A DNA stretch of 17,155 bases from an uncultured Oxalobacteraceae bacterium (lineage in GTDB: Bacteria; Pseudomonadota; Gammaproteobacteria; Burkholderiales; Burkholderiaceae), in contig CAMLFK010000093.1 of NCBI GenBank assembly GCA_946479255.1, forward strand, positions 1-17,155. The letters run 5' to 3'. The notes below the pieces were generated by a model. The model was not told the origin of the DNA. It searched no databases and worked only from the letters and a program-made list of their open reading frames with translations. Shown piece after piece: positions 1 through 6,062 of the stretch. A program made the translations under genes and the position numbers. The first letter of the stretch is position 1. Each line of letters begins with the position of its first letter.

Positions 1-719
1 ATGTCGGTCAGGTAGGCGATCAGGCCGATGGGCTTTTCGTCCGGGCTGTGCAGGGGCGCGAGCGACATACTGGCCCAGAATACTTCGCCGGATTTTTTGC
101 GCCGCCGTACTTCCATCAGCGCCCCGCCCTGCTCCACGAAGGCGTCGTGGAAGCCGGCTTCTTCGTCCGCGTACAGGAACAGGATGTTGCGGCCGATCGC
201 CTCCAGCGCGGTGTAGCCGAACAGCCGCTCGGCGCCTTTGTTCCAGCTCGTGATGTAGCCGGTCGGGTCAAGCGTGAGGACGGATTCGTTGATCTGGTCG
301 AGGATCTGGGCCTGGTGGGCCAGCTGCGCTTCGACCTGGGCATAGGCGTGGGTGGAGCGCAGCGCCAGCGAATGCACTTGCAGCAGGTTGGCGGTCAGCG
401 CCGCGAGGCTGCGCAGCTTTTGCCGGTCCTGCTCGTCGTAACCATCCCTGCCGGACACTTCATAGCGGCCGTACACATGGCCGTCGGTTCCGCATGGTTC
501 GACCAGGCGCTCATGACTATCGGGGAACAGGTCGGCGACGCGGGCGGCGTCGACCGCTGCGAACTGGTCGGCGGGTACGTAGAGGCCAATCGGGCTGCCG
601 AGCAGGTTGCGGGCGATGCGTCCAAGTTCATCGGCCTGCGCGGCGCCGCGCAGGCGCACGATGGCCTGGCAAGCGGCAGCACTGCAGTCGAGGAAATCGG
701 TGGCTGGCGGCATGAGCAT
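1..719 (-). CDS. PAS-domain sensory/signalling protein, C-terminus outside the window
   Basis: Reading leftwards from ATG at 719, an uninterrupted frame of 239 codons runs off the left edge. Residues about 1-120 are unassigned and could be a GAF-like or degenerate sensory region. Residues about 137-239 form a PAS domain: ILDQINESVLTLDP, then WNKGAERLFGYTALEAIG, then the RRRKKSGEVFWASMSLAPL strand pair typical of PAS/PAC. PAS domains sense small ligands, redox state or light and normally precede an output domain; that output (GGDEF/EAL, kinase or chemoreceptor) is not visible. The gene starts 2 bp after the stop of the upstream EAL-HDOD gene, so the two are surely co-transcribed and probably share a signalling job. 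A second ATG at 713 has a better-spaced AGGA and could be the true start. PAS assignment is firm, overall function unknown. Confidence 0.8.
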   Translation of the reverse strand, partial: MLMPPATDFLDCSAAACQAIVRLRGAAQADELGRIARNLLGSPIGLYVPADQFAAVDAARVADLFPDSHERLVEPCGTDGHVYGRYEVSGRDGYDEQDRQKLRSLAALTANLLQVHSLALRSTHAYAQVEAQLAHQAQILDQINESVLTLDPTGYITSWNKGAERLFGYTALEAIGRNILFLYADEEAGFHDAFVEQGGALMEVRRRKKSGEVFWASMSLAPLHSPDEKPIGLIAYLTD

Positions 720-720
720 C

Positions 721-1875
721 CTATAGATTCCGGCTGACCTGAATTGCCCAATGGAAGGCGTGCAGCTGGCTTTGCCAGTACGCCAGCGGCGACACGCCCG
801 CACCTTCAAGGATAACGCAATCGACCCCGCTTTCACTCAGCCGTAACAGCTGCCCGAGTTCGCCTTCGCGCGCCAGTAAGGCGGCCGCGGCGGCTGGGGG
901 CAGGCTGAGGGTGCTGACAATGTCTTCCATCGGCATGCCGAGCAAAACATTTAGCAGGGAGAACACACCGGTCATGAAAGCCAGGTCTTGGGTTTCCCGG
1001 TCGGCCCCGCGTTGCTTACATAGCATTTCCATCTGCGCGGCGCGCAAGGCGGCCAGCGGCAGGAGCGGATTATGCGGGCCGGTTTGCTTCTGGCGCGCGT
1101 AGAGCAGCAGTTGCAGCCAGCGTTGTAGCTGACGTCGGCCGAGCACGCCGATGGCCTGGCTGAAGCTGTTGATGGGAGTGCTGAGCGCGAATGCGGCCGA
1201 ATTGACAAGTTTAAGAAGGTGATACGACAGGGCCGGATCCTGCTTGAGCTGGGCTTCCAGCTCGCGCGAGTCGGCGTCGCGTGCCAGCAGGCCGAGCAGC
1301 GCGAGTAGCCGCTTACGGGAAGTGCCGTCATCCGCATGGTTATTGGACGGCGCTGGATGCAGCGCGTAATCGCCGCTAAACCATTGGAACCCGGCGCGGG
1401 TTGCCGCGTCTAACAGCTGAGCATCGTCGATACCGTGCGCCAGATGAGGGCCGAACAGTGACAGCAGTTTGCCATGTTGAGCGGGAACGCCATCGCTGCA
1501 GCCGGAACTGACCGCCCGCAGCGTGGCTGGCGGTGGGGCGCCTTCAGCCGGAATGCCATCGAGCAGGACGCGGTAGCCGGCCTCCTGGAGCGCGATGGCG
1601 GCCTTGGCGGCCGCGTCGTCGCTCAGCGATGCCGTCGGAACAAGCAGTACAAGGCGTTCACGCGCCAGCATGGCGAGGGTGGTGCTGTCGAGAATGGGGG
1701 AATGTAGGAAGAGAATACAGTCCAGCGGGGCGATGGCCGCCAGCAGGTCAGGTGTGCCGAATACTCGTGCCAGATCGCTCGGTTGAGCCAGCCGTACGCT
1801 GAGCGCCACCCAATCATGGTTCACGTCGGCGACCGCGCGCAGTTCTACCAGCGGGAACGGGTGGGAGTCGGACAC
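721..1875 (-). CDS. Degenerate EAL-HDOD signalling protein (YuxH-like)
   Basis: This is a 384-residue protein. Residues about 1-180 resemble a worn-down EAL domain: there is no EAL catalytic signature or DDFGTG-type metal loop, but the end (AGFQWFSGDYALHPAP) resembles the closing strand of EAL domains. Residues about 188-380 are an HDOD domain, with LEAQLKQDPALSYHLLKLVNSAAF followed by the INSFSQAIGVLGRRQLQRWLQLLLYA helix pair. HDOD domains are HD-like folds lacking the metal-binding HD pair; EAL-HDOD proteins act as non-catalytic signalling scaffolds, some binding c-di-GMP. The start is GTG at 1875, with only a weak purine stretch (AGAGCAG) upstream and no better ATG before residue 69. It is first in a two-gene operon with the PAS gene and has a strong promoter about 60 bp upstream. 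Catalytic c-di-GMP hydrolysis is not expected. Confidence 0.85.
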   Translation of the reverse strand: MSDSHPFPLVELRAVADVNHDWVALSVRLAQPSDLARVFGTPDLLAAIAPLDCILFLHSPILDSTTLAMLARERLVLLVPTASLSDDAAAKAAIALQEAGYRVLLDGIPAEGAPPPATLRAVSSGCSDGVPAQHGKLLSLFGPHLAHGIDDAQLLDAATRAGFQWFSGDYALHPAPSNNHADDGTSRKRLLALLGLLARDADSRELEAQLKQDPALSYHLLKLVNSAAFALSTPINSFSQAIGVLGRRQLQRWLQLLLYARQKQTGPHNPLLPLAALRAAQMEMLCKQRGADRETQDLAFMTGVFSLLNVLLGMPMEDIVSTLSLPPAAAAALLAREGELGQLLRLSESGVDCVILEGAGVSPLAYWQSQLHAFHWAIQVSRNL

Positions 1876-1938
1876 GGCGTCTGCTCTGTTTGATTGGGTA
1901 GTGTTGAATAGTAGATCAAATATTGATGCTATGCAACC

Positions 1939-1967
1939 ATTATAGTTTCCTCATGGATACACATCAA
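1939..1967 (-). promoter_or_regulatory. Sigma70-type promoter for the EAL-HDOD/PAS operon
   Basis: On the minus strand, TTGATG (1967-1962) is followed by exactly 17 bp and a perfect TATAAT (1944-1939). Transcription would begin near 1932, leaving a leader of about 57 nt before the GTG start at 1875. The -35 box lies just beyond the stop codon of the truncated LuxR remnant, so the promoter is independent of it and of the inserted element. The match is by eye; no start site has been measured. Confidence 0.6.
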
Positions 1968-1968
1968 T

Positions 1969-2061
1969 TCATGGGGTGTCGAAGCGTGCGTGCTGGACTG
2001 CAAATTTGATTAATTCGGCCTGCCCTTCGATGTCGAGCTTGCGCTTGATGTTGAGACGGTC
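1969..2061 (-). pseudogene. 3' remnant of a LuxR/NarL-type response regulator gene
   Basis: Reading leftwards from about 2061 to the TGA at 1971-1969 gives RLNIKRKLDIEGQAELIKFA and then VQHARFDTP. This is the closing part of a LuxR-type helix-turn-helix, where the usual pattern is HR-x-NI-x-x-KL-x-I-x-x-x-x-EL-x-x-[FY]A. Upstream of the R codon the homology stops: the preceding codons read VLQNYFSD instead of the expected end of the recognition helix. The rest of the HTH and the receiver domain are absent from the window. The break coincides with the start of the tnpB element, so the gene was probably cut by its insertion. Part of the DNA-binding domain is missing, so the remnant cannot be functional. 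Family assignment rests on about 30 residues. Confidence 0.65.
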
Positions 2062-2178
2062 AGAAAAATAATTCTGGAGCACGTCTAAAGCTGAACCATT
2101 CGTGCGTAACGACGTCCAAAAGTGAGTAGTCGATTTATTCACTTCTCAACATTCTCAACAGGATGGAGGTTCCTCGGC

Positions 2179-3534
2179 ATGCTGCTCGCCCACCGCATTC
2201 GGCTTGAAGCCACCAATGAGCAGTGCACCTATTTCACGCGTGCTGCCGGAACGGCGCGACGCGTTTGGAACTGGGCGCTAGCCGAATGGCAGCGGCAAAC
2301 GGCCGCCGGGCAGAGCCCGCAGGCCATGAAGTTGAAGAAGCAGTTTAATGCGCTGAAGTACAGCCATCCCGACTGGCTTGATGCCAATGGACAGCCTTGG
2401 CTGCGTACGATTCACCGCGATGCCCACGCGCAGCCTTTTGCCCACTTGGCGAAAGCGTGGAGTCGTTACTTCAGTGCGCTGCGCGACGGCATACCAGCAC
2501 ATCCACCGGTTTTCAAGAAGAAAGGCCGATGCCGTGACAGCTTCTACGTTGCCAACGATAAACTTCACGTGGAAGGCATGACTGTGGTACTGCCGAAAAT
2601 CGGGAGTGTCGACCTGAGCGAAAGCTTGCGCTGGCCAGGCCGGATCATGGGCGCGAGCGTCTTTCGGCGTGCCGCCCACTGGTTCCTGTCGGTCCAAGTC
2701 GAGGTTCCCGATGAAGCGGCGCTGTTGCCACGCAGTGCCAACGACATCACCGGTATCGATCTTGGTCTGTCGGCCGCCGCCATCCTGTCCAGCGGCGAGA
2801 AAGTGAATGCACCGCGTCCATTGAAAGCGGCGCTGCGCCGGCTACGCATCCGTTCACGCCGCCAGTCGCACAAACGGGAATCTGCCAAGATCGCCGCTGG
2901 CTTCAATGGCCGAATGCCGAAAGGCACTCGGCTCCCAGTGTCGGCTAACACGGTCAAAGGCGATCGCGCAATCGCTCGCCTGCATGCACGCATCGGCAAT
3001 TTGCGCGCCGACTTTACGCACAAACTGACGACCCGTCTCTGCCGCGAAAACCAAGCCGTCGTGATCGAGGACCTGAATGTGCGCGGCATGCTGGCCAATC
3101 GTCGGCTTTCCAGGGCCATCTCCGATGTCGGCTTTTACGAGGTGCGCCGCCAGTTGACGTACAAAGCGAGGCGCTACGGCACCCGGCTGGTGATTGCCGA
3201 TCGCTGGTACCCGTCGAGCAAGCTGTGCTCGGCATGCGGTGCGAAATATTCGGACCTCACTTTGTCCGAACGTACCTGGTGCTGCGCCGCATGCGGCACA
3301 CACCACGACCGCGACGTGAACGCGGCCGTTAATTTGCAAAGGCTCGCAACCTGCACCGCTTCTGCGGTGCCCTCTGCGCTACCCGTGGCGAGACCTGCGG
3401 CAACGCCGGTCACTCCCGCCGGCGTATTGCCGGCGGGAGGCGGGAAAGTCACGCCTGTCAGGTGCGAGAACGGTCTGCAAGACGGCTCGGGGCAGGACGC
3501 GAACGCTGTGCTCACTTGCACACGTTTTTGTTAG
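2179..3534 (+). CDS. tnpB: TnpB, IS605-family RNA-guided DNA endonuclease
   Basis: This is a 451-residue OrfB/TnpB protein, ancestor-like to Cas12. The N-terminal helix-turn-helix-like part (about 1-45) begins with MLLAHRIRLEATNEQ and RRVWNWALAEWQRQ. A WED/REC-type middle follows, with FKKKGRCRDSFYVANDKL and RRAAHWFLSVQVEV. The RuvC nuclease residues all appear present: D194 in GIDLGL, E297 in VVIEDLNVRGM, and D377/D379 in HHDRDVNAAVNL. A zinc ribbon sits between the last two, with C350 and C353 in CSACG and C369 and C372 in CCAACG. The chosen ATG at 2179 matches the family's usual start and has GGAGG 9 bp upstream; a GTG at 2122 would add 19 atypical residues from the element's left end. The last 60 or so residues are low-complexity and encoded by DNA that doubles as the predicted guide-RNA gene, as is usual. 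No frameshift or stop is seen. Confidence 0.93.
   Translation: MLLAHRIRLEATNEQCTYFTRAAGTARRVWNWALAEWQRQTAAGQSPQAMKLKKQFNALKYSHPDWLDANGQPWLRTIHRDAHAQPFAHLAKAWSRYFSALRDGIPAHPPVFKKKGRCRDSFYVANDKLHVEGMTVVLPKIGSVDLSESLRWPGRIMGASVFRRAAHWFLSVQVEVPDEAALLPRSANDITGIDLGLSAAAILSSGEKVNAPRPLKAALRRLRIRSRRQSHKRESAKIAAGFNGRMPKGTRLPVSANTVKGDRAIARLHARIGNLRADFTHKLTTRLCRENQAVVIEDLNVRGMLANRRLSRAISDVGFYEVRRQLTYKARRYGTRLVIADRWYPSSKLCSACGAKYSDLTLSERTWCCAACGTHHDRDVNAAVNLQRLATCTASAVPSALPVARPAATPVTPAGVLPAGGGKVTPVRCENGLQDGSGQDANAVLTCTRFC
3415..3437 (+). repeat. Perfect 9-bp hairpin inside the tnpB 3' end
   Basis: CCCGCCGGC at 3415-3423 pairs perfectly with GCCGGCGGG at 3429-3437 around a 5-nt loop GTATT. It is very stable and is followed by GAGGCGGGAAAG rather than a T-run, so it is not an intrinsic terminator. 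Its place in the last part of tnpB fits a structural stem of the guide RNA. Confidence 0.6.
3502..3526 (+). repeat. Right-end imperfect palindrome of the element
   Basis: AACG (3502-3505) and TGTGC (3507-3511) pair with GCACA (3518-3522) and CGTT (3523-3526), with one bulged C at 3506 and a TCACTT loop. Bulged subterminal hairpins of this kind are the recognition structures of TnpA in IS200/IS605 elements. The short T-run that follows (3525-3529) could also end transcription weakly, which would matter for cstA just downstream. Confidence 0.5.
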
Positions 3535-3535
3535 C

Positions 3536-3540
3536 AGGAG
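3536..3540 (+). promoter_or_regulatory. Ribosome binding site fixing the cstA start
   Basis: AGGAG lies 5 bp before ATG 3546. It decides the start of cstA against an in-frame ATG at 3462, which would add 28 residues encoded by the element's right end and unlike any CstA N-terminus. It also marks where native, non-element sequence resumes. Confidence 0.75.
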
Positions 3541-3545
3541 TCACC

Positions 3546-5600
3546 ATGAACCGTGTTCTACACAAGCTCGGCTGGGCCGCGTTGTCGCTGGGCGGCGCCG
3601 GCGCGCTGGCATACATTGCCTTAAAGCGCGGCGAGACCATCAATGCCGTCTGGATCGTCGCTGCGGCCGTGTGCGTCTACCTGATCGCCTACCGCTTCTA
3701 CAGCCTGTTCATCGCCAACAAGGTGCTGGGCCTGGACGCCGCCCGCGAAACGCCGGCCTACAAGTTCAATGACGGCCTGGACTACGTACCGACCAATCGC
3801 TACGTGCTGTTCGGCCACCATTTCGCCGCGATTGCCGGCGCCGGGCCGCTGGTCGGCCCCGTGCTGGCCGCGCAGATGGGCTATTTGCCGGGCATGATGT
3901 GGATTCTCGCCGGCGTGGTCCTCGCCGGGGCGGTGCAGGATTTCATGATCCTGTTCATTTCGATGCGCCGCGACGGCCGCTCTCTCGGCGACCTGATCAA
4001 GTCCGAGCTGGGCGAAATCCCCGGCATGATCGCGCTGCTTGGTACCTTCATGATCATGGTGATCATCCTGGCGGTGCTGGCGCTGATCGTCGTAAAAGCG
4101 CTGACCGGCTCGCCTTGGGGCAGCTTCACCGTCATGGCGACGATTCCCATCGCGCTCTTCATGGGCATCTACTCGCGCTACATCCGGATCGGGCGCATCG
4201 GTGAAGTATCGCTGATCGGCTTCGTGCTGCTGATGCTGGCCATCGTCGGCGGCCAGTGGGTGCAGGAGTCGCCGATCTGGGGCCCGATGTTCACCTACAC
4301 CGGCACCGAGCTGACCTGGATGCTGATCGGCTATGGCTTTGTGGCCTCGGTGATTCCCGTGTGGCTGCTGCTGGCGCCGCGCGACTACCTGTCCACCTTC
4401 CTGAAAATCGGCACCATCATGGCGCTGGCAATCGGCATCGTGATCGTCGCGCCTGATCTCAAAATGCCTGCGATGACCAAGTTTATCGATGGCACCGGCC
4501 CGGTATGGTCGGGTAATCTGTTCCCCTTCCTGTTCATCACCATCGCTTGCGGCGCGGTGTCCGGCTTCCATGCGCTGATTTCGTCCGGCACCACGCCCAA
4601 GATGATCGAGAACGAACAGCACGCGCGCCTGATCGGCTATGGCGCCATGCTGATGGAATCTTTCGTGGCCATCATGGCGCTGGTGGCGGCGTCGACCATC
4701 GAACCAGGCGTGTACTTCGCCATGAACAGCCCGAACGCGCTGATCGGCAACACGGCGCAGTCGGCCGCCGCGGCCATTTCACAATGGGGCTTTTATGTGA
4801 CGCCGGAAATACTGACGCAGACCGCCAAGGATGTGGGCGAAAGCACCATCATTTCGCGTGCCGGCGGCGCGCCAACCCTGGCGGTCGGCATGGCCAATAT
4901 CTTGTCCAGCGTGGTGGGCGGCAAGACGATGATGGCCTTCTGGTACCACTTCGCGATTCTGTTCGAGGCGCTGTTCATCCTGACCGCGGTCGATGCGGGT
5001 ACCCGCGCCGGCCGCTTCATGCTGCAGGACTTGATGGGCGCGTTCTCGCCCTCGCTCAAGCGCACCGAGTCCTTGCCCGCCAACCTGATCGCTACCTCGC
5101 TGTGCGTGGCGGCCTGGGGCTATTTCCTGTACCAGGGCGTGGTCGATCCGCTGGGTGGCATCAATACCTTGTGGCCTTTGTTCGGCATCGCCAACCAGAT
5201 GCTTGCCGGTATCGCGCTGATCCTGGCGACCTGCGTGCTGTTCAAGATGAAGCGCGCGCGCTTCGCCTGGGTCACCATGGTGCCGGCCACCTGGCTGCTG
5301 ATCTGCACGCTGACCGCCGGCTGGCAGAAGATCTTCCACGAGAACGTGCGCGTCGGATTTGTGTCGCACGCCCAGAAGTTCCAGGCCGCTATCGATGAAG
5401 GCAAGATCCTGGCGCCAGCCAAGACCATGGCCGAGATGCAGCGCATCGTCTTCAACGATTATGTGGATGCAACGCTGGCCGGCTTCTTCATGTTCGTTGT
5501 CATCGCGGTGCTGCTGTTTGGTTTCCGCACGGTGATGGCGGCACGGGCAAGCAACACGCCGAGCGCGCGCGAAACGCCGTTCGTGGCGGCGCGGGGCTGA
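3546..5600 (+). CDS. cstA: CstA-family carbon starvation / peptide or pyruvate transporter
   Basis: This is a 684-residue polytopic inner-membrane protein, close to the length of E. coli CstA (701) and BtsT (716). Family signatures follow in order: [31 protein letters not shown] (about 75-105), the [19 protein letters not shown] segment, [38 protein letters not shown] (about 338-358) and a long run of hydrophobic helices to the C-terminus. CstA proteins import peptides during carbon starvation, and the paralogue BtsT imports pyruvate; sequence alone does not settle the substrate here. The small partner gene ybdD follows after 4 bp. In E. coli these genes are under carbon-stress control. Here the tnpB element ends about 15 bp upstream of the start codon, so no native promoter is recognisable and transcription may come from the element or from read-through of tnpB. 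Confidence 0.93.
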   Translation: MNRVLHKLGWAALSLGGAGALAYIALKRGETINAVWIVAAAVCVYLIAYRFYSLFIANKVLGLDAARETPAYKFNDGLDYVPTNRYVLFGHHFAAIAGAGPLVGPVLAAQMGYLPGMMWILAGVVLAGAVQDFMILFISMRRDGRSLGDLIKSELGEIPGMIALLGTFMIMVIILAVLALIVVKALTGSPWGSFTVMATIPIALFMGIYSRYIRIGRIGEVSLIGFVLLMLAIVGGQWVQESPIWGPMFTYTGTELTWMLIGYGFVASVIPVWLLLAPRDYLSTFLKIGTIMALAIGIVIVAPDLKMPAMTKFIDGTGPVWSGNLFPFLFITIACGAVSGFHALISSGTTPKMIENEQHARLIGYGAMLMESFVAIMALVAASTIEPGVYFAMNSPNALIGNTAQSAAAAISQWGFYVTPEILTQTAKDVGESTIISRAGGAPTLAVGMANILSSVVGGKTMMAFWYHFAILFEALFILTAVDAGTRAGRFMLQDLMGAFSPSLKRTESLPANLIATSLCVAAWGYFLYQGVVDPLGGINTLWPLFGIANQMLAGIALILATCVLFKMKRARFAWVTMVPATWLLICTLTAGWQKIFHENVRVGFVSHAQKFQAAIDEGKILAPAKTMAEMQRIVFNDYVDATLAGFFMFVVIAVLLFGFRTVMAARASNTPSARETPFVAARG

Positions 5601-5604
5601 GGCC

Positions 5605-5811
5605 GTGAGCCTGTTCGGCGATATTGCCCAGGCCGGCCGTTATCTGGGGCAGAGCATGCGCCTGATGGTCGGCCTGCCCGAGTACGACACCTATCTGGCG
5701 CACATGGAAGCGACGCATCCGGATCTGCCGGTGATGAGTTACGAGGAATTTTTCCGTGAGCGGCAAGAGGCGCGCTATGGCGGAGCGGGCAAGCGCGGCG
5801 GGTGTTGTTAG
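5605..5811 (+). CDS. ybdD: YbdD/YjiX family small protein (DUF466), CstA partner
   Basis: A 68-residue protein with the full family pattern: [20 protein letters not shown], then [17 protein letters not shown] and a Cys-Cys C-terminus. YbdD/YjiX genes almost always follow cstA or btsT, and the product is thought to be needed for transporter function; its mechanism is not established. The start is GTG, 4 bp after the cstA stop, with a GGGGCTGAGG stretch overlapping the end of cstA as probable ribosome binding site, which suggests translational coupling. It is the last gene before a strong terminator. Confidence 0.9.
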   Translation: MSLFGDIAQAGRYLGQSMRLMVGLPEYDTYLAHMEATHPDLPVMSYEEFFRERQEARYGGAGKRGGCC

Positions 5812-5839
5812 CGAACTTGTTTGAATAAGCGGTCCAAAC

Positions 5840-5873
5840 AACAGCGTGGCCATGCCACGCTGTTTTTCTTTTT
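5840..5873 (+). terminator. Intrinsic terminator of cstA-ybdD
   Basis: An 11-bp perfect stem (AACAGCGTGGC 5840-5850 with GCCACGCTGTT 5854-5864) closes a CAT loop and runs into a T-rich tract (TTTCTTTTT). It lies 29 bp after the ybdD stop. The remaining DNA up to the kinase start (5874-6062) is relatively AT-rich and should hold the kinase promoter, but I could not pick a convincing -35/-10 pair. Confidence 0.88.
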
Positions 5874-6062
5874 GACGCACGGAAATATCAAGTCGCCTCC
5901 GATGCCCTCTTCCGATGTTTCTCCACGTTAAAGTCAACGTTGTTTCTGCAAACCGCGCTTCGGCAAACTTGTTCCTGATCAAAGCTGAGCAGTTTCCTTA
6001 CCCGTATATTTTTCCTGCTGGAATTGCAATACTCCCTATAACTGTTCCCGGTGTCGATGCAC

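Larger units (their letters stand above)
3345..3530 (+). ncRNA. Predicted omega/re RNA scaffold of TnpB
   Basis: TnpB proteins use an RNA made from the 3' end of their own gene and the element's right end, with the guide taken from the DNA just outside. This stretch overlaps the 3' coding end of tnpB and carries a perfect 9-bp hairpin (3415-3437), a short GTCT-GCA-AGAC hairpin near 3475, and the right-end hairpin (3502-3526). If the right end lies near 3530, the guide would begin at about 3531 and cover the cstA ribosome binding site and first codons. The limits are estimates and expression is inferred from family knowledge. Confidence 0.4.
2062..3531 (+). mobile_element. IS200/IS605-family element carrying tnpB only (IS1341-like)
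   Basis: The element holds one gene, tnpB, and a structured 3' end; no Y1 tyrosine transposase (tnpA) is present, so any movement would need a TnpA from elsewhere. The left boundary is placed where LuxR homology ends (about 2060). The right boundary is placed after the imperfect hairpin at 3502-3526 and its T-run, just before the cstA ribosome binding site. IS200/IS605 elements lack terminal inverted repeats and target duplications but carry subterminal imperfect palindromes. One is clear at the right end. A weaker candidate at the left is the AAGTGA/TCACTT pair at 2120-2125 and 2139-2144. Both boundaries are uncertain by tens of bases. Confidence 0.6.

Noticed and set aside
2179..3534. TnpB as a nuclease-dead TldR-type repressor of cstA
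   Set aside because: The acidic residues of all three RuvC motifs and the zinc-ribbon cysteines are present, whereas TldR proteins have lost catalytic residues. Regulation of cstA remains only a possibility.
3462..3545. N-terminal extension of CstA starting at ATG 3462
   Set aside because: The 28 extra residues are Arg-rich, encoded by the element's right end and unlike CstA; ATG 3546 has an excellent ribosome binding site.
3621..4622. Open frame of 333 codons antisense to cstA
   Set aside because: His/Asp/Gln-rich shadow of a transmembrane gene; no start signal or recognisable motif.
5926..5941. Inverted repeat ACGTT-6-AACGT upstream of the kinase
   Set aside because: Five-base arms are too short to support an operator without further copies.
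5874..6062. Promoter for the hybrid kinase, for example TATAAC near 6038 or TATATT near 6005
   Set aside because: No -35 hexamer of reasonable quality lies at 16-18 bp from either; the promoter is probably here but I cannot place it.
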